A DNA stretch of 6,440 nucleotides from CAZEMR01 sp964513465 (GTDB lineage Bacteria > Bacteroidota > Ignavibacteria > Kapaibacteriales > UBA2268): NCBI GenBank assembly GCA_964513465.1, contig CAZEMR010000115.1, positions 1 to 6,440 of the forward strand, written 5' to 3'. The notes below the pieces were generated by a model that did not search any database, was not told the DNA's origin, and worked only from the letters and a program-made list of their open reading frames with translations. The position numbers and the translations under genes are program-made. Of this stretch, positions 1 through 5,836 are shown piece by piece; within the stretch, counting starts at the first letter, position 1, and each line of letters begins with the position of its first letter.

Positions 1-37
1 GGTAAATTAAATTTTTATTCCCGCCGGAGGCCGCATG

Positions 38-75
38 ATTACTTATATATTACCCATGGGTAATGTAGTTATTAC
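38..75. repeat. Four ATTAC/GTAAT pentamers in exact 11-bp phase
   Basis: ATTAC occurs at 38-42, 49-53 and 71-75, and its reverse complement GTAAT at 60-64. The start-to-start distance is 11 bp every time, close to one helical turn, with six unrelated bases between copies. The array lies in the spacer just past the 3' end of uvrB. What is seen is the spacing. That it might be a protein-binding array, perhaps an operator for a gene left of the window, is inference. Chance in AT-rich DNA remains a real alternative. Confidence 0.4.
49..64. repeat. Perfect 16-nt palindrome downstream of uvrB
   Basis: ATTACCCATGGGTAAT is its own reverse complement. As RNA it could form a 6-bp stem (ATTACC/GGTAAT) with a CATG loop. 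It starts 20 bp beyond the uvrB stop codon, so it may be a weak transcription end or mRNA-stabilising hairpin for uvrB, but no T-tract follows it on the minus strand. It could equally be a dimeric protein-binding site. A competing stem can form between GTAAT (60-64) and ATTAC (71-75). Confidence 0.45.
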
Positions 76-83
76 GATATATA

Positions 84-2120
84 TCACTTCTTCATTTCAT
101 TGGCGAGTTTCAGGCGCTGGATTTCGTCGCGGAGTTCGGCGGCGCGCTCGAAGTCGAGCTCTTTGGCGGCGCGTTTCATTTCGTCGTACATCTGATCGAT
201 CAGGTTGCTGCGCTGTTCCTCGGTCATGTATTTGACGAGCGGTTCGGCGGCCTTGCGGATTTTTTTCTCCTCGGCATCCTCGATGCGCTTCAGGCGCTGG
301 CTCTGGATGTCGGCCACCGAGGTGGAGCTTAATATTTCCTCGAGCGATTTGTAAACGGTGCGGGGGTTGATGCCGTGCTTTTCGTTGTATTCGATCTGGA
401 GCGCGCGGCGGCGGTTGGTTTCGTCAATAACGAGCTGCATCGATTTTGTGATGCGGTCGGCATACATGATGACGAGGCCCTCGACGTTGCGGGCGGTGCG
501 GCCGGCCACCTGGAGCAATGAGCGTTCGCTGCGGAGGAAGCCCTCTTTGTCGGCATCGAGCACGGCCACGAGCGATACTTCGGGCAGATCGAGGCCTTCG
601 CGCAGGAGGTTGACCCCGACGAGGACGTCGAATTCGCCGGTGCGGAGGCTGCGGATGATTTCGACGCGGGCGAGCGAGTCGATGTCCGAATGTATATATG
701 CGACCTTGAATTTCAGGTTGCGGAGGTATTCGGAGAGGTCTTCGGCCATGCGCTTGGTGAGCGTGGTGACGAGCACTCGGTGGCCGGTTTCGATACGTTT
801 GCGGCATTCGCCGACCAGGTCGTCTATCTGATTTTCGATGGGACGGACGCTTATTTCGGGGTCGAGAAGTCCGGTCGGACGGATGACCTGTTCGACGATA
901 ACCCCTTCGCATTGTTCGAGTTCGTATGGGCCGGGCGTCGCGCTGACGAATACGGTCTGCCGGGCGACTTTCTCGAATTCCTCGAACCGAAGCGGGCGAT
1001 TTTCGAGCGCCGAGGGCAGACGGAATCCGTGCTCGACGAGCGTGGTCTTGCGGGCGCGATCGCCGTTATACATTGCGCGGATCTGTGGCACGGTGACGTG
1101 GCTTTCGTCGATCATCAGCATGAAGTCTTCGGGGAAATAGTCCATGATACACTGCGGGCGGTCGCCGGGCTGGCGTCCGGTCAGGTGCATCGAATAATTC
1201 TCGATACCTGAGCAGTAGCCAACCTCCTTCATCATCTCGAGATCGAATAGTGTGCGCTGCTCGAGGCGCTGGGCTTCGAGTAATTTGTCCTGGTCGCGGA
1301 GCTCTTTGAGCCGGAAATATAGCTCGTCGCGGATGTCGGTCATTGCCTTGCTCAGGCGCGATTCGGAGGTGACGAAGAGCTTGGCGGGGACGATCGTGGC
1401 GCTGTCTACACCACGAAGCGGCTTACCGGTGAGCGCGTCGATGATACTGATTTTCTCGATCTCGTCGCCGAACATTTCGATACGGATGGCCTCCTGGTCT
1501 TCATAGGCGGGGATGATGTCGATCACATCGCCGCGCACGCGGAAGGTGCCGCGCTGGAAATCAAAATCATTCCGGCTGTAATACAGATCGGTCAGTTTAT
1601 ATAATAATTTCTGGCGCGAAATTCGGATCCCGGGCTTGATATACCACAGCATTTTAACGAATTCCTCTTTATCGCCGATGCTGTAGATGCAGCTGACCGA
1701 TGCGACGACGATTACGTCGCGGCGTCCCTCGACGAGTGCGCTGGTGGCGCGAAGCCTCAGTCGGTCGATTTCGTCATTGATCGAAAAATCCTTCTCAATA
1801 TATGTATCTGTCGTCGGAATATAGGCTTCCGGCTGATAATAATCATAATATGAGATGAAATATTCGACGGCATTATCCGGAAAAAAGCTCTTGAATTCGC
1901 TGTAAAGCTGGGCCGCAAGAGTTTTATTAGGCGAAATAATCAGCGTGGGTTTCTGAACTTTCCGGATGACATTGCTCATCGTAAAAGTCTTGCCCGATCC
2001 GGTGACACCGAGCAGAGTCTGATAATTATCGCCGCGTTCGATGCCCTCGATCAGCTCTTTGATGGCCTGGGGCTGGTCGCCCGACGGCTCATAGTTCGAT
2101 TTTAATTTAAATAATGACAA
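84..2120 (-). CDS. uvrB: UvrABC excinuclease subunit B (UvrB)
   Basis: UvrB is the DNA-damage-verifying helicase of nucleotide excision repair. It is loaded by UvrA, then recruits UvrC, which incises on both sides of the lesion; it acts in the cytoplasm on DNA. The 678-residue product matches the usual length (about 660-680). Visible in order: Walker A GVTGSGKT (38-45), the aromatic beta-hairpin YYDYYQPEAYIP (91-102) that inserts between the DNA strands, Walker B DESH (338-341), motif III FVSATPG (about 391-397), motif V NLLREGLDLPEVS (about 504-516), motif VI as QVAGRTARN (537-545), and a C-terminal UVR domain (about 638-673) that contacts UvrC. The start is a TTG at 2120. An in-frame TAA lies four codons upstream with no ATG between, and the following SLFKLKSNYEPSGDQP matches the family N-terminus. 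No clear Shine-Dalgarno sequence precedes it. Divergent from the M50B-like gene. No LexA-type operator recognised. Confidence 0.98.
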   Translation of the reverse strand: MSLFKLKSNYEPSGDQPQAIKELIEGIERGDNYQTLLGVTGSGKTFTMSNVIRKVQKPTLIISPNKTLAAQLYSEFKSFFPDNAVEYFISYYDYYQPEAYIPTTDTYIEKDFSINDEIDRLRLRATSALVEGRRDVIVVASVSCIYSIGDKEEFVKMLWYIKPGIRISRQKLLYKLTDLYYSRNDFDFQRGTFRVRGDVIDIIPAYEDQEAIRIEMFGDEIEKISIIDALTGKPLRGVDSATIVPAKLFVTSESRLSKAMTDIRDELYFRLKELRDQDKLLEAQRLEQRTLFDLEMMKEVGYCSGIENYSMHLTGRQPGDRPQCIMDYFPEDFMLMIDESHVTVPQIRAMYNGDRARKTTLVEHGFRLPSALENRPLRFEEFEKVARQTVFVSATPGPYELEQCEGVIVEQVIRPTGLLDPEISVRPIENQIDDLVGECRKRIETGHRVLVTTLTKRMAEDLSEYLRNLKFKVAYIHSDIDSLARVEIIRSLRTGEFDVLVGVNLLREGLDLPEVSLVAVLDADKEGFLRSERSLLQVAGRTARNVEGLVIMYADRITKSMQLVIDETNRRRALQIEYNEKHGINPRTVYKSLEEILSSTSVADIQSQRLKRIEDAEEKKIRKAAEPLVKYMTEEQRSNLIDQMYDEMKRAAKELDFERAAELRDEIQRLKLANEMKK

Positions 2121-2174
2121 TGTATTGGATTAATATTATTACATAACTTACATCTTATATAAAACTGTTTTGCG

Positions 2175-2191
2175 GGGTAAATATTTTGCCC
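2175..2191 (+). other. Small hairpin in the leader of the peptidase operon
   Basis: GGGTAAA (2175-2181) and TTTGCCC (2185-2191) pair over seven positions, one of them a G-T wobble, around a 3-nt TAT loop. The 8-nt palindrome GAAATTTC (2192-2199) follows directly. If transcription starts upstream near the TATATAAAA stretch, this would be a 5' leader hairpin; otherwise it could be an operator half-site pair. The structure is read from the sequence; any function is inference. Confidence 0.3.
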
Positions 2192-2221
2192 GAAATTTCT
2201 TATTTTGGGAAAAATCATTCC

Positions 2222-2227
2222 GGGGAA
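2222..2227 (+). promoter_or_regulatory. Ribosome binding site deciding the ATG at 2231
   Basis: GGGGAA ends three bases before the ATG at 2231, with the G-run five bases away. It is the only purine-rich Shine-Dalgarno-like run near any in-frame start and favours this ATG over the upstream in-frame TTG at 2186, which lies inside the leader hairpin. Confidence 0.5.
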
Positions 2228-2230
2228 TTC

Positions 2231-2995
2231 ATGAAATTATACGAAATCAAATCCAAACTACGCAACAACCGCACAGTCGGCCTGCTGATAATCGCCATCA
2301 TGACGGTTGGCCTATGGCAGGTGCCGGGCGGAACTCTCGCGCTGTATCCCTTCACTATACTTGGCACATGGTTCCACGAAATGGCCCACGGAGTCGCCTC
2401 GATAATTATGGGTGGGACGTTTATCAAGCTGGAGCTTTATCCGAACGGCTCGGGGCTGGCTTACCACAGCGGGACGCTCTGGCTGGGGAATATCGGCCGG
2501 GCGATTATAGCCGCTGCGGGGCCGCTTGGGCCGACATTTGCAGGATCGCTGCTGATAATAAGCTCGAAATCCGAAAAGACCTCGCGAATCGCCCTCACTG
2601 CACTGGGGATAATCATGGCAGCAAGCGTACTCATTTGGGTGCGCACGACTTTCGGGGCTGTGGCGATACTCATTCTTGCGGCGATAATATTATATATTGC
2701 CTTCAAGGGCGGCGATAAATTGCAGAGGTGGTCGGTACAAATACTCGGAGTGCAGGCCATCGTAAGCCTTTATCTCAGCCTCAATTACCTCTTCAGCCCC
2801 GGGGGAAATATCGAGGAGACTCATTATCTATCCGACACAGCGGTGATTTCGCAGTATTTATTTTTGCCATACTGGTTCTGGGGGCTTTCGATACTCGCAT
2901 TTTCTATCTATGTGATCTACAAAAGCATAGCCTGGGCCGAACAAAAACGCCAAAAACAAACAGATGTTGAACATACGAATCAAAATGAATCATGA
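2231..2995 (+). CDS. M50B-like membrane metallopeptidase-family protein
   Basis: A 254-residue integral membrane protein with the features of the peptidase M50B-like family (bacterial relatives of site-2 proteases). Seen: zinc-binding HExxH as HEMAH (49-53) in a hydrophobic segment; then IKLELYPNGSGLAYHSG (about 65-81) and AAAGPLGPTFAGSL (about 94-107), matching the family's 'ELxPxGSG' and 'AGxxGxxxxG' blocks; and a late SDTAVISQYLFLP block (201-213), matching the family's 'SDA..LA....P' motif, where Asp202 is a candidate third metal ligand. About six hydrophobic segments (near 15-35, 38-60, 92-111, 118-137, 141-158, 165-188 and 205-231) place it in the inner membrane; the C-terminal tail is hydrophilic and charged. 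Start chosen at the ATG with a GGGGAA run upstream; a TTG start 15 codons earlier is less likely. The stop overlaps the next ATG (ATGA), so it is probably co-transcribed and coupled with the S9 peptidase. Substrate unknown; proteolytic activity of this family is not well established. Confidence 0.9.
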   Translation: MKLYEIKSKLRNNRTVGLLIIAIMTVGLWQVPGGTLALYPFTILGTWFHEMAHGVASIIMGGTFIKLELYPNGSGLAYHSGTLWLGNIGRAIIAAAGPLGPTFAGSLLIISSKSEKTSRIALTALGIIMAASVLIWVRTTFGAVAILILAAIILYIAFKGGDKLQRWSVQILGVQAIVSLYLSLNYLFSPGGNIEETHYLSDTAVISQYLFLPYWFWGLSILAFSIYVIYKSIAWAEQKRQKQTDVEHTNQNES

Positions 2996-5748
2996 GGAAT
3001 TTGACCAGAATTATTTATGTAATTATTGCATGGGCGGTAATTTCTTCCGCGGCTATCGCGCAGGACAAAAAGCCGTTTACTTATGAAGATGTCATGAAAT
3101 TCAATGACTTGCACGGGGCGAGCATTTCGGATGACGGCGCCTGGGCTGCCTGGTGGCTCGACCCCGACCGTGGCAATCCCACGGGAGTTGTTCGTGCGAC
3201 CGATACTAACATTATATATAAGGTGGAGCGAGGCGCCCGGCCAAAGATTGCGAAAAACTCCGCATGGGCGGCATTCCGCATCGAGCCGGACGCAATCGAA
3301 GCAGCCAATGCCGATCCCAAAAATAAACCGAATCCCGGAATGGCAATTGTTAACCTGGCGAATGGGAATATTAAGAATATCGAAAATGTGAAGCAATTCA
3401 AATTCTCGGACGATTCCCGGTGGATGGCTTATGTTAAGTATTACGAAGGGGATGCGCCAAAAAATAAATCCCTCGATAAAAAGGCGATCGGCGATGAACT
3501 GAGCCTGCGGCATATGAATTCCGGTACCGAGATCACAATCCCATTCGTGAACGAATTCATATTTGATTCGCTTTCGCAATATATATTTTATGCAGTCTCG
3601 TCGGTCGATGGCAAATCCGACGGCGTTTACTATCGCGCGCTGGATGAGGAATTTGCCCCGGAATTCACCATTATTCAAAAAGATAGCTCATATTTCTCGA
3701 ATCTCGAATGGAACAAGCCGCGCTCGGTGTTGGCATTTCTCGGCGCTCCGCTAATGGACAAGGGTCAGCCAGACGTCTGCCTGTTGCATCTGTGGAATGG
3801 CGTATCAAATGAGCATTCTATTGCCGTGGATTCCGAAAAAATTCCAGCGGATTGGTACATCCCGCATAAAAATTCCCTGAAGTGGACAAAAGACGGCGAT
3901 CGCGTATTCCTCGGCATCAAGCCGGTATTCGAGCGCGATACCACCGACGAGGACAAGATCGAATTCACAGAAGAAGATTATTATAATAAAGATAAAATTC
4001 TGAAAAAAACCGAGCTGACGATGTGGCACTGGGACGATCCGCGTATCGCCACCCATCGCGATATCTGGTGGAAGCAGAGCAAAGACCGCACATTCCGAGC
4101 CGTGTATCATCTCGATCCGAAAAAGTTCGTCAAACTGGCCGATACCGAACTGTCTAACGTGCCCGCAGTCGAAAATCCTGATTATGCATTAGGTTACGAT
4201 GATACTCCATATCTGAAACGTATCACCTGGGAGGGCTGGTTCAATGATCTGTATCTCGTCGATCTCATTTCCGGCGAAAGGAAGCTGATCGCCAAAGAAC
4301 TGACGGAAAGCGCATATATCGCGCCAAGCGGTAAATATGTCGGATACTTTATGGATGGCGACTGGTATATATATAATGTTGAGAGCGGAAAGTCCGACAA
4401 CGTAACCGAGCCGCTCCAGCCGAATTTCTGGCAGGAGGACTGGGATGTACCAATCGACCCGCCAAGCTATGGATTCGGCGGCTGGTACGAAGAGGACATG
4501 GGCATGATGGTCTATGACAAATACGACATCTGGACAATCGAGACCGGCGGTCAGCATGGCGCGCTCAGCAATACCGTGGCCGAGGGCAGGCTCAATGAGA
4601 TGCAATTCCGAATAATTCATTATGATAAAAACAAGGAATACTATTCGATAAATGACACAATGCTGGTGTCGGGATTCCATACGAAAGAGAAATATCAGGG
4701 CATTTATTTCACAGACTTTCGGGTATTCGGAATCACAGATGGCATTGTCAATGAAGATAAGCGCATTCATTTTGCAGGCAAAGCAGAAGACGTCGACCAA
4801 ATGCTCTTCACACGCGAGAGCTTCGAAGAATTTCCCGATCTGTGGACATGCGATATGCTCTTCCGCAACGCCCGGAAATTATCCGATGCCAATCCGCAGA
4901 TGAAGGACTATCGCTGGGGCACCACCGAGTTGGTGGAATTTCAGAATGCCGAAGGCGATACGCTGCAGGGCTATATCATTAAGCCGGACGATTACCAGCC
5001 GGGCAAAAAATACCCCGTGCTGATATATTTCTACGAACGTTTCTCCGACCGCGCCAAATCATTCGTGCAGCCGGCCATCAACCACCGGCCCTGCTTCCCG
5101 GTCTATCTCAGTGATGATTATGTGATATTCCTGCCAGATATTAAATTTTACGACGGGCGGCCCGGATTCAACGCAACCGACGCACTCGAGCGCGGCTCAC
5201 AAAAACTCATTGATATGGGCATCGCCGATCCGGATCGCATCGCAATCCAGGGGCACTCGTGGGGCGGCTACGAGGCGGCCTTCATCGTAACGCAGACCGA
5301 TATGTTCGCAGCAGCCTGCGCCGGCGCCCCGGTATCGAATATGACCAGCGCATATGGCGGCATCCGTCTGGGCACGGGCCTGGCGCGGCAGTTCCAGTAC
5401 GAGATGTGGCAGAGCCGCATCGGCGGCAATCTCTGGGATTCGCTGGATACATATATTGGTAATTCGCCGCTGTTCGGAGTGCCGCGCATCAAGACGCCGC
5501 TTCTGATAATGTTCGGCGACGAAGACGAAGCAGTGCCGTGGCAGCAGGGGATAGAGCTATACCTCGGAATGCGCCGCCTGAGCAAAGCCGTCTGGATGCT
5601 GCAATACCGCGGCGAACCGCACCACCCGCGCAAATACTGGAACAAGCTGGATTACGCAATCAAAATGAAGGAATTCTTTGATCACTACCTGCTCGGCGCA
5701 CCCGAACCCGCATGGATGCAGGAAGGCGTCAAATACTGGAAAGAATAG
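2992..5748 (+). CDS. Exported S9-family (prolyl oligopeptidase-like) serine peptidase
   Basis: A 918-residue secreted serine peptidase of clan SC that probably trims oligopeptides in the periplasm or at the cell surface. A Sec signal peptide is clear: basic MRNLTR, a hydrophobic core (7-20) and an AIA cleavage site before Gln24; no lipobox Cys. Residues about 30-630 form a beta-propeller-like region with recurring SDD.. / PSGKYVGYF / LYLVDL..GE blade motifs. The alpha/beta-hydrolase domain spans about 645-910. Catalytic triad: Ser756 in GHSWGG (754-759), Asp845 in GDEDEAVP (842-849) and His877 in GEPHHPR (874-880). The YFYE block (679-682) probably contributes the oxyanion Tyr. Length and layout match the large (about 900-aa) S9 peptidases common in Bacteroidota rather than DPP4-size enzymes. 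No T9SS sorting domain follows the hydrolase domain, so a periplasmic site is likely. The ATG at 2992 overlaps the upstream stop and has no Shine-Dalgarno of its own, pointing to translational coupling. Cleavage specificity (proline or otherwise) cannot be read from sequence. Confidence 0.93.
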   Translation: MRNLTRIIYVIIAWAVISSAAIAQDKKPFTYEDVMKFNDLHGASISDDGAWAAWWLDPDRGNPTGVVRATDTNIIYKVERGARPKIAKNSAWAAFRIEPDAIEAANADPKNKPNPGMAIVNLANGNIKNIENVKQFKFSDDSRWMAYVKYYEGDAPKNKSLDKKAIGDELSLRHMNSGTEITIPFVNEFIFDSLSQYIFYAVSSVDGKSDGVYYRALDEEFAPEFTIIQKDSSYFSNLEWNKPRSVLAFLGAPLMDKGQPDVCLLHLWNGVSNEHSIAVDSEKIPADWYIPHKNSLKWTKDGDRVFLGIKPVFERDTTDEDKIEFTEEDYYNKDKILKKTELTMWHWDDPRIATHRDIWWKQSKDRTFRAVYHLDPKKFVKLADTELSNVPAVENPDYALGYDDTPYLKRITWEGWFNDLYLVDLISGERKLIAKELTESAYIAPSGKYVGYFMDGDWYIYNVESGKSDNVTEPLQPNFWQEDWDVPIDPPSYGFGGWYEEDMGMMVYDKYDIWTIETGGQHGALSNTVAEGRLNEMQFRIIHYDKNKEYYSINDTMLVSGFHTKEKYQGIYFTDFRVFGITDGIVNEDKRIHFAGKAEDVDQMLFTRESFEEFPDLWTCDMLFRNARKLSDANPQMKDYRWGTTELVEFQNAEGDTLQGYIIKPDDYQPGKKYPVLIYFYERFSDRAKSFVQPAINHRPCFPVYLSDDYVIFLPDIKFYDGRPGFNATDALERGSQKLIDMGIADPDRIAIQGHSWGGYEAAFIVTQTDMFAAACAGAPVSNMTSAYGGIRLGTGLARQFQYEMWQSRIGGNLWDSLDTYIGNSPLFGVPRIKTPLLIMFGDEDEAVPWQQGIELYLGMRRLSKAVWMLQYRGEPHHPRKYWNKLDYAIKMKEFFDHYLLGAPEPAWMQEGVKYWKE

Positions 5749-5783
5749 AAGAAAATGATTCTAATAGAATAATTCGACGAGCC

Positions 5784-5824
5784 GACGGCGCGAACCCCGG
5801 ATTAAGGATTCGCGCCGTCTTCAT
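5784..5824. terminator. Probable terminator between convergent genes
   Basis: GACGGCGCGAA (5784-5794) and TTCGCGCCGTC (5809-5819) form a perfect 11-bp GC-rich inverted repeat around a 14-nt loop that can close two more G-C pairs (5796-5797 with 5806-5807). It starts 35 bp after the S9 peptidase stop and ends 17 bp before the stop of the convergent minus-strand gene, so it could serve both. The trailing T-run on the plus strand is short (TTCATT) and none is seen on the minus strand. The stem is strong, but intrinsic termination efficiency is uncertain. Confidence 0.7.
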
Positions 5825-5836
5825 TGCATGAGGGTA

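Larger units (their letters stand above)
2121..2230. promoter_or_regulatory. Divergent intergenic region, uvrB / peptidase operon
   Basis: This 110-bp AT-rich spacer separates two divergent transcription units and must hold both promoters unless uvrB is read from elsewhere. Candidate elements are TTATATAAAA (about 2155-2164) and TTTTG repeats at 2168-2172, 2184-2188 and 2203-2207; the last two are preceded by TA (TATTTTG). These resemble the Bacteroidota -7 element TAnnTTTG but are one base short in spacing, and no convincing -33 partner sits at the right distance. I can place neither promoter exactly. No SOS box or riboswitch recognised. Confidence 0.45.

Noticed and set aside
21..34. GC-rich CCGCCGGAGGCCGC as the uvrB terminator stem
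   Set aside because: It folds only into a 3-bp GCC/GGC stem with a tiny loop, and the sequence after it on the minus strand is A-rich, not T-rich.
35..235. 66-codon plus-strand frame across the left spacer and the uvrB 3' end
   Set aside because: Most of it is antisense to the UVR domain and arginine-rich, with no domain.
690..1211. 173-codon plus-strand frame inside uvrB
   Set aside because: It is antisense to conserved UvrB coding sequence with no domain or start signal; long antisense frames arise from the GC-rich third positions.
2121..2180. SOS/LexA operator in front of uvrB
   Set aside because: No recognisable LexA palindrome is seen; the region is AT-rich without a convincing dyad near the start.
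2186..2230. Longer form of the M50B-like protein starting at TTG 2186
   Set aside because: The extra 15 residues come before the family-like N-terminus, the TTG sits inside a hairpin and has no ribosome binding site, whereas ATG 2231 has GGGGAA just upstream.
2170..2718. 182-codon plus-strand frame overlapping the M50B-like gene
   Set aside because: It runs in another frame over a gene with clear family motifs; its translation has no recognisable domain and a composition typical of an out-of-frame shadow.
2980..3678. 232-codon minus-strand frame inside the S9 peptidase gene
   Set aside because: It is antisense to the signal peptide and propeller region; no family resemblance and no promoter or ribosome binding site.
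4189..4800. 203-codon minus-strand frame inside the S9 peptidase gene
   Set aside because: Antisense to the propeller domain, no recognisable motif; judged a shadow.
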